Below, piece by piece: positions 1-10,560 of a stretch of 64,000 nucleotides of DNA. A program made the translations under genes and the position numbers. Within the stretch, counting starts at the first letter, position 1. Every line of letters starts with the position of its first letter. The notes below the pieces were generated by a model. It did no database searches. It saw nothing but the letters and a program-made list of their open reading frames with translations, and was not told where the DNA came from. This DNA comes from Liriodendron chinense (Eukaryota > Streptophyta > Magnoliopsida > Magnoliales > Magnoliaceae): assembly GCA_003013855.2 (NCBI GenBank), contig PVNU02002843.1, positions 96,481-160,480 on the forward strand, written 5' to 3'.

Positions 1-98
1 ATGGAACATTTTAAAATTTTACAGTTAAAAGAGTCTTCTTTAGGGAGGGAAAAGTTATTTTATGGATGAGAGGTGGTCGGCTTGGGTGAGCCCCCCAT

Positions 99-275
99 GT
101 TTTTGTTTTTGTTTTTTGTTTTTTTTTTTTTTTTTTGTTAGTTCACACACCCCATTGTTAGTACACCCACCCACCCTTGTTAGTCACATCACAATGTTAG
201 CCACCCCCCTATGGGAATCGATACCATGACCTCAGTGTTGAAACGTGCCACTTAAGCTATGGACCTTGGTGTAGG
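99..275 (-). mobile_element. tRNA-derived SINE, minus orientation
   Basis: Read on the minus strand, this has an A-box-like stretch (plus 248-259, complement of ccacttaagcta), a B-box-like stretch (plus 213-225, complement of gggaatcgatacc) and an A-rich tail (T-rich on plus, 99-136). That order is the layout of RNA polymerase III SINEs. A related copy lies at 22502-22644. No target duplication was found here, so the ends are approximate. It is not a tRNA gene: no cloverleaf arms are apparent. Confidence 0.6.
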
Positions 276-622
276 GCAATACTTACCCTCTAAATTGTTT
301 CCCTTCTTATGACCCAACTAAATAATGGATGGGTCTGATTTTTGTGCCCCATGTCTAAGTTTTGATGAGAGATCCAATGATTTGAGTGGATTTTATATAA
401 TCATAACAGTGGACCCTATAAACATCAAGAATGGATGTCTTTTCTAATAGTTTCCCTTAGTGTGGCCCACCTAATTAAATCACAGGTCATCTTAACATTT
501 TGGCTATAGGCATAAATTTGAATTATACATCAACTGGTCGAAGTGAGTCACACATACATATCATAGTAGGTCCCCTGGATGTAAAGGGTGGACCTTTGGT
601 GGAGAGCCCTTCATACACACGT
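276..622. repeat. Decayed low-copy repeat, no gene
   Basis: No coding signal. The stretch resembles 8560-9250 and 39840-40260, with shared phrases about a T-rich arm, 'gtggattttat' and 'gtggccca'. It seems to belong to a second fold-back-like repeat type, but I could not define its ends. Confidence 0.35.
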
Positions 623-630
623 ATCACATG

Positions 631-2061
631 TAGAGTTGGGCATCGAGTCGAGTCGAGTCAAGTCGAGTCGAACAGAGTTTGGGCTGACCCGGTCCAACTT
701 GGTATTGAAATATACTTGAACCGAACTTGACCCGACTCGGTACCAAGTCAGAAATGCTTGACCTGATCCAAGTCCAGTCTAGCTTGGCTTGACCTGATCC
801 GAGTCGAATTGAGTCAGCATCGCGTCAGGTTGAGTTGACCATTTTTTGCCAATTTGCATGTTTTTTCCCTAATTGCATCTTTTAGAGTTGGCGACTAGGT
901 ACACATGTAATTTACTAAAATTTGTCCAACTCCCTAAATCTAACACATTGTATCCAAGCTTCGATTTTAACGGTTTAGGTTGAGTCATGTGGATGACAAA
1001 ATATACACTATATGAGTGAAGGTGTATGAAGATTCATACTTAGCCAGAGCATGAAGCATTTCCCAGACTCCAAAAGTGGAAGAAGAAAACATAGCGTCAC
1101 CTCATGTCCTGAAGTTGAATTTTGAAATGACGGGAGTGAGATGAGAGGATGCAGATTTTCTGCACTCGGAACCTAGGTGGGGCCTACCATGATGTTTGTG
1201 AGAAATCCACCTCGTCCATTCGTTTTGTGAGCTCATTTTAGGACATGCAACTGAAAACCAGCCGAATCCAAGACTCAAGTGGTTAAAAAACGTGAGGATT
1301 GAACATCCATAGTTGAAATATTCGTGGGGCCATAAAAGTTTTAAATCAGACTAATATTTATGTTTTCAGTTTTAAATCAGACTAATATTTGTGTTTTCAG
1401 TTAATCCCAGTAGATGGCATATAAATATCACCGTGGACCCCAGGGATGTTTCAACTATAGGAATTTTCCTACCCACCTTTTCCTTCAGTACGGCTCACCT
1501 AAGTGTTGGATCCGGCTAACTTTCGGTCACATGTCATAAAATGAGCTCACAAAACAGACGAAGAGGAGTGGATTTATTAAAAACATCATGATGTGCTTCA
1601 CCTAAGTTCACAGGAAAGACTTTAGCAAGAAATCCACCTCAGAGGGGATAAGATCTTTAGCAGGAAATCTGCATCAGATGAGATAAGATGCAGAAAATGG
1701 AGATGGGTAGGGCCGTACAACCTAATTGTACTCATTTTTCTAAATTCAGCTATTCATGGTAGAAATTAAAAAATATCATCGTTTTGAGAGTTGTGAGATT
1801 TTATGAGCGGGATCAGATTAGCTGTTACTGTACCAAACCTGAGTCGATTCGAATTCGAATCAAGTCGAGTCTCTTCAAGTTGATTTTCGGGTCGAGACGA
1901 ATCGAATCACAGGGTAATCCGGACTTGACTCGTTCAGGTTTTGAATTCTGTGCTGACTGCTCGATCCAGGCCCTACTCAGGGTTTCAGATCGGTTCAAGT
2001 TGATTCTGTATGGTTTGGACGAGTCGAGTCAACAGAGTTTACTCGACTATGCCCAACTCTA
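631..2061. mobile_element. hAT-type non-autonomous DNA element, 1431 bp, perfect 8-bp target duplication
   Basis: Perfect 13-bp terminal inverted repeats (tagagttgggcat at 631-643 and its complement at 2049-2061) are flanked by a perfect 8-bp direct repeat, atcacatg (623-630 and 2062-2069). An 8-bp target duplication plus TAG-type ends is typical of hAT transposons. There is no transposase. Both flanks of the interior are built from short reiterations of gtcga/gagtc. The middle (about 1166-1605) holds a fold-back element that inserted later. Confidence 0.85.
1166..1605. repeat. Fold-back element nested in the hAT element
   Basis: The left arm begins near 'cctaggtggggcc' and the right arm ends near 'cacctaagttc'. 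The two arms are diverged inverted complements around a short loop. A 31-bp piece of the loop (about 1339-1400) is directly duplicated. Same sub-type as 18588-19006 and 19160-21370. Confidence 0.6.
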
Positions 2062-2255
2062 ATCACATGGGTAGGTTCCTCGAGTTGAGTTTTTTAATAT
2101 AATTTTTGGAAAAGCATATTAAGCTTGAGCGGGCTCCACCCTAATATTGATATTAAATCTACTATGACCATTAGATGCATCACATCATGCTACGCCTATG
2201 GGTAAAAAAATAGCCCCATCATTAATTCAAGTGGCCCATAGGATTAGAAATAGTA

Positions 2256-3150
2256 TGTTAAAGGTATTTCAAAAAAATTACAATATTTTTGTTTACTTGT
2301 GTTTTTTGTAGGAGTTTTTCAAAGGCAAATCTTTGTCCTATATCGGAAAGGAATGGGAACAAAAATGTGTTTATATAGAATCCATTTTTTATAGTCTTTT
2401 GTATAGTGTATTATTATGCACACGCCCGTATGCGCGTGCAGGGGAGGTGCAAGCGGTGGGAAAACTGATCCAAAATCCTTTAACCGGGCATGTGCGCACG
2501 TGCACACCCCACGTATACTTACGCGCAGGGGGGTGCTTTTGGCCCAATGGGCCGGTTTGATTAGAATTTTGATGAGCCAGGTTTTGCTAAAACTTACAAT
2601 ATTTTTTTACCGTTGGTTTTGTACGTGACCATTGGATGTGGCCCACTAATCTTATGGTCGTTTCCACTATGTGAAACGTGCCTGAACTCGAACGGGCACA
2701 TTCCAACGGGCGCCAGTTACATTCCAAACGGGCGTCGGTTTTTGCTTTAATAAGCATGTCCATTTCTTAAATAGTAATTTTTTTAGCTTTATAAAATGGT
2801 CTTTCTTTCAATCAGAAAAAGACAGACAAAAAACCCTAATCCTTTTCTGCAAATCTTCATCTGATCTTGGGCAATCGAAGGTGTGGTTCTATTGGTGATT
2901 TTGGGATCTATTCAGTCTGTGCACGCCGGAAAGGTCAATTGTTAGGCGTTGTATCCTGAGGGTAGCGCGCCGAAAGCCTCTGCACTGGTCAGAATTGTCC
3001 GAGGCGGTGCGAACTATCTCAAAGAGAGCGACGTCGTCCGTGCCTCCTCCCAACGGAAGATAATATTACTCAGCAAGAACTTTATCACTGATCAGGTGTG
3101 AGGTTCCGATTTTACTGTTGTTTCTTTAAATTTTTGTATTGTTTTCAACA
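2256..3150 (+). repeat. 5' LTR of copia element
   Basis: 895 bp, TG...CA ends, direct copy of 7659-8551. It contains a TATA box at 2790-2796. The long GC-richer stretch around 2410-2530 has alternating cgtgcac/gcgcgtg motifs. Confidence 0.9.
2790..2796 (+). promoter_or_regulatory. LTR TATA box
   Basis: TATAAAA in the second half of the 5' LTR, matched at 8191-8197 in the 3' LTR. Conserved position in both LTRs supports it as the retroelement core promoter; transcript start would be some 30 bp downstream. Confidence 0.55.
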
Positions 3151-3162
3151 ATTTTGAAATAT

Positions 3163-4064
3163 ATGGCCCCTGTGGGAAGTGCTCCGGCCGACAACAAATC
3201 AATTGGTTTAGATACCTTTGATGGATAACATTATAAGAGATGGAGGCAGAAGATGTTTTTCTATCTCATGACCCTTCATGTGGCCTATGTTATCAAACAA
3301 GAAAGACCAACGGATCTGAACGAACCTGAATTATCCACTGTCTGTCAGAAGTGGGATGATGATGATTATCTTTGCAAAAATTACATCCTTAGTGCATTGT
3401 CCAATCAACTCTATGATGTGTTCTGTGATCTTGTAACCTCTGCCGAAATATGAACTTTCCTGGAAAAAAATACAAGACAGAGGAAGCAGACGTGAAGAAA
3501 TATGCTATTAGTCGATATTTTAAATAGCAAATGGTGGATGATAAATCTGTAATAGAACAAGAAAATGAATTTAATCTGATAGCCCACGAAATTATATCTG
3601 AGAGAATAAAACCAGACGATTTATTCCAGGTTGCAGCCGTGATAGAAAAATTGCCTGGTACTTGGAGAGATTTTAAAAATTCCCTTCGTTACAAAACTTA
3701 AGAGCTTTCGATGGAAAATCTCCTTGTACGTCTGCGTATTGAAGAACAAACTAGACTGCGGGACAAAAATGAAGAATCGAAGGAGGAAGCTTCTGAGGTT
3801 AATCTGGTGAATGATAAGGTCCAGCCAAAGCGAAAACCATCTAACTTGAAACCGAATCCAACTAGCTAATTCAAAAAGAAGTTCAAGCCCAAGTCTAAGA
3901 ACAACAATAACAATAATAATAATAAGAAATCTGGAGGAAACCAGGACAAAACTTCTGGTTGCTATGTATGTGGCAAACCAGGTCATTTTGCAAGAGAGTG
4001 TCGCCATCGTAAAAAGAAGGCATCACCTACACCTCAAGCAAACGTAACCGAAGAACCTCAAATT
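3163..4064 (+). pseudogene. copia gag (broken)
   Basis: Capsid/nucleocapsid region of the retrotransposon. The ATG at 3163 lies 12 bp after the LTR and opens a gag-like N-terminus (FDG...KRWRQKM). In-frame stops occur at 3226-3228, 3451-3453, about 3525, about 3700 and about 3867, and there is a frameshift after 3453. The zinc knuckle survives at 3960-4001 with intact C-x2-C-x4-H-x4-C spacing (CYVCGKPGHFAREC). It is preceded by a lysine/asparagine-rich stretch encoded by an aat-rich run. Non-functional. Confidence 0.85.
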
Positions 4065-4500
4065 GTGGCGATGGTTTCGGAGATTAACGTTGTTCGCATG
4101 GAACCATGTGATGGCTGGTGGATTGACAGGGGTGATAACACACATGTGTGTTTCGACCGTCGCTGGTTCAAAGCATATGAAGATGTATCTAATAAACAAG
4201 TTCAGATGGAAAATGCAATTACTGCGAATGTTGCAGGTTGTGGAAAAGTGGAACTTCTGTTTACCTTAGGGAAGGCAATTACATTAGCCAATGTGCTGCA
4301 TGTTTTAGAAATGCGCAAGAACTTGGTCTCGGGCTACCTTTTAAACAAGGCTGGGTTGAAACAGGTTTATGAGTCTGATCATATTGTAATAACTAAGAAC
4401 TGTTCTTTTATGGGAAAGGGCTATGCAAATCATAATCATGGGATGTTTAAATTAAATGTCGAAATGAATAAACATGCTTTCTGCATATATGGTGTGTTCT
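4065..4500 (+). pseudogene. copia aspartic protease region (active site changed)
   Basis: Continues the gag frame. The signature WWID-T/S-G-A of copia proteases appears here as WWIDRGDNTHVC (4116-4151). The catalytic triplet is D-R-G (4125-4133) instead of D-T/S-G, so the enzyme should be inactive. The downstream text (ITLANVLHV...KNLVSGYLL) is typical of the end of this domain. The frame closes at 4515-4517, and the GAG-pre-integrase module resumes in another frame from about 4474. Confidence 0.8.
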
Positions 4501-5465
4501 GTTTCTTTGTGGCATAGTATATTATGGCATATAAATGCTAAATCTATAAAGAACTTAGTCGCTTCTAGTATTATACCTTATTTAGAAAATAATGAATTTG
4601 AAAAGTGTGAATCTTATTCACAATCTAAGGTAACCAGAAAACATTTTCCTAGGGTGGAAAGAAATTTCGAATTATTAGGTCTAATTCATTCTGATATATG
4701 TGACCTGAAAGAAACTTTTACTAGAGGTGGTAAGAAATATTTCATTACGTTTATTGATGATCATTCCAGATATACATATGTATATCTGTTAAGATCTAAA
4801 GATGAAGTACTTTCTAAATTTATTATTTTTAAAAATAAAGAAAATCAGCTAAACAGAAAGATCAAAATTTTAAGAAGTGATAGAGGTGGCGAATACACTT
4901 CTAATGAATTGATAAATTTTGTGAATCTAATGACATTATTCATGAAGTAACTGCTCCTTATTCTCCCCAGCAAAATAGGATTGCGGAACGCAAAAATAGA
5001 ACCCTTATCAATATAGATAATGCTATGCTATTGAATTCTGTGATTCCTTTAAGTCTTTGGGGAGAAGCTTTATATTCTGTTTGTTATATCCTTAATAGAG
5101 TACTTACAACTAAATCTAAAATAATTCCTTATGAACTATGGAAGGGTAGAAAACCAAATGTTAATTATTTTAGAGTATAGGGTTGTCTTGCCTATGTAAG
5201 GCTTACTGATCCCAAGAGGCCTAAGTTAGGATTAAGATCTTCAAGGTGTGTACTTGTAAGGTACGCATCTCATAACAAAACCTATAGATTCCTAGATATC
5301 AATGAGAATATAATAATTGAGTCTAGAGATGCAGAGTTTCATGAAAATACATTTCATTATAAACTAAAAAACAATGGGGGTCAATCTAATGGGGGTTCCT
5401 CCTCTGTTAATACAGATGAAACCTCTAGCTATCATTTAGTAGAGTTAGAAGAATCTGAATCTTAA
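4501..5465 (+). pseudogene. copia integrase (broken)
   Basis: GAG-pre-integrase/HHCC finger (LWH...HIN...KCESY) followed by the DDE core. In the finger the second Cys of the CxxC pair is Tyr (tat at 4615-4617). Core residues are visible: Asp in HSDICD, Asp in RSDRGGEY and, after a 1-base deletion near 4920 shifts the frame, Glu in NRIAERKNR (about 4979). Stops at 5178-5180 (TAG where Trp is expected before GCLAYV) and 5463-5465. Not functional as it stands. Confidence 0.85.
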
Positions 5466-5599
5466 CCAGAAAGTAGGAGAAGTAAATGGCCTAGAATTGC
5501 TAAGGATTGTGGTCCTGATTTTTATGTATTTTTAGCACAACTAGAAGGTGACTCAGTGACTTTGAAGGAGGCTTTGTCTTCACACGATGCTCTCTTGGA

Positions 5600-6576
5600 A
5601 ATAAGTGGTTACTGATGAAATAGATTCGATTAAAACTAATAACACATGAAAATTAGTTGACCTACCTCCTGGGGCAAAAGCCTTAGGTTGTAAATGGATA
5701 TTTAAAAGGAAACGTAGAGCAGACGGTTCAATTGAAAAATATAAGGCTAGGTTGGTAACTAAAAGTTTTAAACAAAGGGAAGGGGTTGATCATTTTGATA
5801 CATATTTTCCTGTATCTAAGATGACATCTATACGTATTTTGATTGTCATATCTTCGATTAATAACCTTCTAATTCACCAAATGGACGTTAAGACTGCATT
5901 CTTAAATGGTGAATTGGAAGAAGAAATATATATGGAGCAACCGGAAGGTTTTATTGTACCAGGACAAGAAAATAAAGTGTGTAGACTTTTAAAGTCCTTA
6001 TATGGTTTAAAACAAGCTCCGAGACATTGGCATGAAAAATTGGACTATGTTATGATGTCAAATGGTTTTATGTATAATGAGGGTGAAAGATGCCTTTATT
6101 CTAAGGTGTTAGACAATTCTATTGTTTTGGTGTGCTTGTATGTGGATAATCTTTTGATCTTTGGTACAAACTTAAATATTATTCGTGAAACAAATGTGTT
6201 TTTATCTTCTCATTTTGACATGAAAGACCTAGGTGAAGCTAATGTCATTTTAGGAATTAAGATTATTCGAAATGATTCTGATATAATCTTAACTCAATCT
6301 CATTATATAAAGAAAATTTTAAATGAATATAAATATTATGATTGTAAGTCTGCTTGTACTCCTTTTAACCCTAGTATAAAATTAGAGAAAAATAATTGTG
6401 AAGAAGTATCTCGTATTGAATATGCCAGTGTCATTGGTAGTTTGGCTTATGCTATGAATTGCACAAGACCAGACATAGCCTTTGCAATGAGTAAACTAAG
6501 TAGATATTCCAATTGTTTGAGTTACATGCATTGGAATGCTATATATAGGGTCTTTAAGTATCTTAAAAGGATATGA
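5600..6576 (+). pseudogene. copia reverse transcriptase (YVDN active site)
   Basis: The open part, 5752-6576, carries the family landmarks: MDVKTAFLNGEL with the first catalytic Asp, SLYGLKQAPRHW, and GSLAYAMNCTRPDIAFA at the end. The YVDD box reads YVDN (6139-6150; aat at 6148-6150), which removes one metal-binding aspartate. Upstream text (PPGAKALGCKWIFKRK) is in the same frame but interrupted by a TAA and a TGA between 5600 and 5660. The frame stops at 6574-6576, before RNase H. Confidence 0.9.
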
Positions 6577-7090
6577 AATCATGGTATTCAATACCAGAGA
6601 CTCAGCTGTGATTGAAGGATATAATGATGTAGATTAAAATTCAGGTGTAAATTATTCCAAATCTACTAGTGGTTATCTCTTTACTTTGGCAGGTGAAGCG
6701 GTTTCGTGGAAATCTAAAAAACAAACATGTATTGCTCATTCCACTATGGAATTTGAACTGGTAGCTTTGGTAACAGCAGGTGAGGAGGCAGAATGGATTA
6801 AAACATTATTAATTAATATTTCTTTTTGGGTAAAACCGGTACCTCCCATATCCATTTATTGTGATAGCATGACTGCTATAGGAAGAGCCAATAACAAGTG
6901 TTATAATGATAAATCCAGACAAGTCTGTTTGAAGCATGGTTGTGTGAGACAACTACTGAAAAATGGAGTAATAACTCTAAACTTCCTTAGATTCATTGAG
7001 AACATAGTTGATCTATTAACAAAAGGCCTAGCTAGGGAGAAAGTCTGGAAGACATCGAGGGAGATGGGACTTAAGCCCATAGAAGAATGA
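6577..7090 (+). pseudogene. copia RNase H (frameshifted N-terminus)
   Basis: Between 6577 and 6690 the domain is readable only by changing frame. From 6686 it is open to the natural end at 7090. The phrase AVSWKSKKQTCIAHSTMEFEL matches the copia RNase H block that normally reads ST-x-E-x-E, and YCDSMTAIG follows. The C-terminal LLTKGLAREKV block is also typical. It closes the pol polyprotein; the next 570 bp are non-coding up to the 3' LTR. Confidence 0.85.
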
Positions 7091-7644
7091 ATCACTGAAA
7101 ATAGTAACCTAATCTAATGATTGGAGATCCCAAGAATTTGGTTCAATGGGAAAAACAAGTTTTCATGTGATTCCTAGTAGAAAACATTACAAAATTTAGG
7201 AGAATTTTTTTTCTTTCTCAAAGTCTTTCTCTATAGTGTAAGTAATGCAAATCTCTGTGACGTGTTAAGGATGGATAAATTCCTTAATAAATTTATAGCC
7301 TTTAAGGTGGGGTGATAATTATTATAGAGACACCCTTGATAAATTCACCTATGTGAATGTGGAAGTGAGGCTGCTTCCTGTGAGAATGTGCTATTCTCTA
7401 GAGCGCTTATGAATTCATGATATTGCACATGGCCGTAAGGTGCAGCTCAAAAACACCATATACTCTTAAAAAATCTACTATGTGTGTCTCGTGCACGGTC
7501 TACATTAAAGAAATCTAATTCAAGATTAAATTCACTAATTTCTTATAGTCCAAACACGTCTCACTAAGTGAGGTTCAAGACTATAACTCACCATCATTTA
7601 TGCACAGTAGCTCTTCGCTTTACCCAAGTTGTGTTGATTTTTTA
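7091..7644 (+). other. Untranslated spacer of the copia element
   Basis: About 550 bp between pol and the polypurine tract with no credible ORF. This is the usual 3' untranslated segment of such elements. Confidence 0.6.
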
Positions 7645-7658
7645 AACAAGTGGGGGAT
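7645..7658 (+). other. Polypurine tract of copia element
   Basis: aacaagtgggggat lies directly before the TG of the 3' LTR. It is the expected primer site for plus-strand DNA synthesis. Confidence 0.75.
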
Positions 7659-8551
7659 TGTTAAAGGTATTTTAAAAAAATTACAATATTTTTGTTTATT
7701 TGTGTTTTTTGCAAGAGTTTTTCAAAGGCAAACCTTTGTCCCATATCGGATAGGAATGGGAACAAAAAGGTTTATATATAATCCCTTTTGTATAGTCTTT
7801 TGTATAGTGCATTACTATGCACAAGCCCGTATGCACGCGCAGGGAGAGGTGCAACCGGTGGGAAAACTGATCTATAATCCTTTAATCGCGCGTGTGCGCA
7901 CGTGCACACCCACGTATACTCGCACACAGGGGGGTGCTTTCGGCCCAATGGGCCAGTTTGATTAGAGTCTTGATGAGCCAGGTTTTGCTAAAACTTACAA
8001 TGATTTTTTACCGTTGGTTTTGTACGTGACCATTGGATGTGGCCCACTAATCTTATGGCCATTTCCACTGTGTGAAACGTGCCTGAAGTCGAATGGGCAC
8101 ATTCCAATGGGCGCCAGTTACATTCCAAACGAGTGTCGGTTTTTGCTTCAATAGGCATGTCCGTTTCTTAAACGGTAATTTTTTTAGCTTTATAAAATGG
8201 TCTTTCTTTCAGTCAGAAAAAGACAGACGAAAAACCCTAATTCTTTTCTGCAAATCTTCATCTGATCTTGAGCAATCGAAGGTGTGGTTTTATTGGTGAT
8301 TTTGGGATCTATTCGGTCTGTGCACGCCGGAAAGGTCAATTGTTGGGCGTTGTATCTTGAGGGTAGCGCGCCGGTAGCCTCTGTACTGGTCAGAATTGTC
8401 CGAGGGGGCGCGGACTATCTCAAAGAGAGCGACGTCGTCCGCTCCTTGTCCCAACGGAAGATAATATTACTCAGCAAGAACTTTATCACTAATCAGGTGT
8501 GAGGTTCCGATTTTACTGCTGTTTCTTTAAATTTTTACATTATTTTCAACA
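7659..8551 (+). repeat. 3' LTR of copia element
   Basis: 893 bp, direct copy of 2256-3150, TATAAAA at 8191-8197. Followed by cagta, the likely target duplication partner of tagta at 2251-2255. Confidence 0.9.
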
Positions 8552-8556
8552 CAGTA

Positions 8557-9250
8557 TATATGACAATGCTCATCTTCCAAATTGTTTCCCTTAATGTGGC
8601 CACTTGAATTACAAATGGGCCTGATTTTTGGGCCCTACTCCTAGATATTACCTTGGCATCTAATGGTTAGAGTGGATTTTATGTAATCATCACAGTGGTC
8701 CCAATAAGAATCAAGGGTGGACTTTTAAATGGTAATTGTTTACTTTGGTTTTGGCTCACCTAAATCAATGATCATCATAATGCTTTAGCTTGGGGCCTAA
8801 TGTGGGATTACACATCTAATAGTCAGAGTGAATTCTACCTACCTAGTTACCATGGGCCCTATAAAAAATCAAGGTGAGGCGTCCCATCAGCCCATTGCCG
8901 ACAGTTGTTAAAAGCTTTCCAAAAAAAAAAAAACATAAATTCACACCCTTGATTTGTTATGGGGCCAACCATGATGTTTATGTGAGATCCACTTCGACCA
9001 TTAGATGTGTAATTGCAAGTTATACCCATATCAAAAAAACGATGTTGACAAGTGATTCAGGTGTGCCACACAAAGGCAAGCAATTGGGAGAGACATCCAC
9101 CTTGGTTATCTACAAGTCCACTATGATCATATAAAATCCACTCCATCCACTAAATAGCACACCAAAACTTAATCTTGGGGCCCAAATATCAGGCCCATCC
9201 ATTATTTAGGTAGGCTATATGAAGGAGAATAGTGTGGAGGGTGAGCCTTG
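8557..9250. repeat. Decayed fold-back-like repeats, no gene
   Basis: Contains paired phrases such as gtggattttat(g)taatcat and its complement (about 9125-9150), and gggccca motifs. It resembles 300-620 and 39840-40260. No coding signal. Confidence 0.4.
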
Positions 9251-9424
9251 CCCTGTACAATGTTTCCAATTGTATGGTCCACCTGAAACACAGACTAGGT
9301 TGATCTTTGAGCCCTAGGCCTATCATGAGGTGCCATGTGGGGTGTTCGAGGTGAATTTATTTTATGGGGTATCCACCTAAGCTGTAACCCCTATATGTTG
9401 TAGTTTTTGGTTAAAAGATACATA

Positions 9425-9560
9425 ACTAAAAAAAAAGAAAATTCCTCTCCCTTCTTTTCACACGCACTCACTCACCCCCACACACACCTGCACACTCACA
9501 CCTCAATGGGTGCTCGAACCATGACCTCATGTTGAAACTCCCATCTCTCGCACCTCCAAC
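9425..9560 (-). mobile_element. Possible degenerate SINE, minus orientation
   Basis: The complement reads 'gagtttcaacatgaggtcatggttcg', sharing the core of the SINEs at 99-275 and 22502-22644 and a B-box-like ggttcgagcaccc. The tail is degraded and no target duplication is visible. Confidence 0.35.
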
Positions 9561-9904
9561 CGTTCAACCCATCTCTCTCACCTCAAACCAATCAATCCCT
9601 CGTCACCATTGCAATAGCAAGCAAGGCCTTCGTGGTGTGCGAAATATGTAAATTTGATATGAGGAAACCATGCCAAAGGTAGGTGTGGGGCCCACCAAAA
9701 CGTTCATTCGGGCTTGAGCCGAGCCCTGTATAAAACTTTTGGGCTAGGCTCAGGAAAGACTATTTTGGTCCACCACGATGGCATGCCGAGTTTGGACTTA
9801 GGTTGTACTAGACTTGGACAGAGCTTGGCCCGAACCTAACCAGGCTCAATTCATTTTTTACCTTTTTAAAACATGGGAAGGTATTTAATACTCATATAGA
9901 ATGT

Positions 9905-10289
9905 GGGAAGCGGATTGCGTCCTGCCCCCACCCGGATGATAATCAATAGGCAGGGATCTGTGGGGCCATCATGATGTATGTGTTTTATCCACGCCCTTCA
10001 TCCATTTTATCATATCTTTTTAGGATATGAGCCAAAAAAATGAGGCAAATCTAAAGTTCAAGTGGACCACACATTGGGAATTAAATGCATTGAATGCCCA
10101 TCATTAAAAACCTTTTGGGAGCTACGCAAGTTCTATATCCAGCTGATATTTGTGTTTTCCTGTCATCCAGTTTTATATGATTCGGATGCGGATTGCCCTG
10201 ATGACTTGGTTGCCCGGAGATCCTTGATGACCCAACTTTATGGACCCCACCATGATGTATGTGTTCTATCCATGCCATCCATCCATCCG

Positions 10290-10320
<31 letters not shown>

Positions 10321-10560
10321 TTTAATATATCATTTTAGGGCATGAGCCAAAAAATGAGACAAATCCAAGCTCAAGTGGACCACAATATTGGAAACAGTGG
10401 AGAAAACGACACCCATGGTTGAAACCTTCCCAGACCCACTATGATGTTTATTTGCATCCAACATGCTCATAAGGGTCAGACGGAGCTTAATGATGGGAAA
10501 CACAGATCCAGGTAGGTGGGTGCGAACCTGACCATGGGCCAAGGTAGGGTCTTTAATCAT
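9905..10560. repeat. Overlapping fold-back element fragments
   Basis: Starts with the recurrent end motif agcggattgcgtcc. At least two left arms (about 9965 and 10240) and one right-arm/loop fragment are mixed, so individual ends are unclear. A (TTTTG)n run sits at about 10290-10323. Confidence 0.55.

Larger units (their letters stand above)
2256..8551 (+). mobile_element. Complete but decayed Ty1/copia LTR retrotransposon
   Basis: Two direct LTRs (2256-3150 and 7659-8551), each starting TGTTAAAGG and ending ...CAACA, bracket gag, protease, integrase, reverse transcriptase and RNase H relics in the Ty1/copia order (integrase before reverse transcriptase). Flanking pentamers tagta (2251-2255) and cagta (8552-8556) fit a 5-bp target duplication with one change. 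A polypurine tract precedes the 3' LTR. A canonical tRNA-Met primer site was not seen after the 5' LTR. By eye the first ~400 bp of the LTRs differ at about 7% of positions, so the insertion is old. Every coding domain has stops or frameshifts. Confidence 0.9.

Noticed and set aside
1..98. ATG at position 1 as a gene start
   Set aside because: The frame closes quickly and has no features; the window edge makes it arbitrary.
213..259. tRNA gene suggested by A- and B-box-like sequences
   Set aside because: No cloverleaf stems; poly-T/A tail and other copies show it is a SINE.
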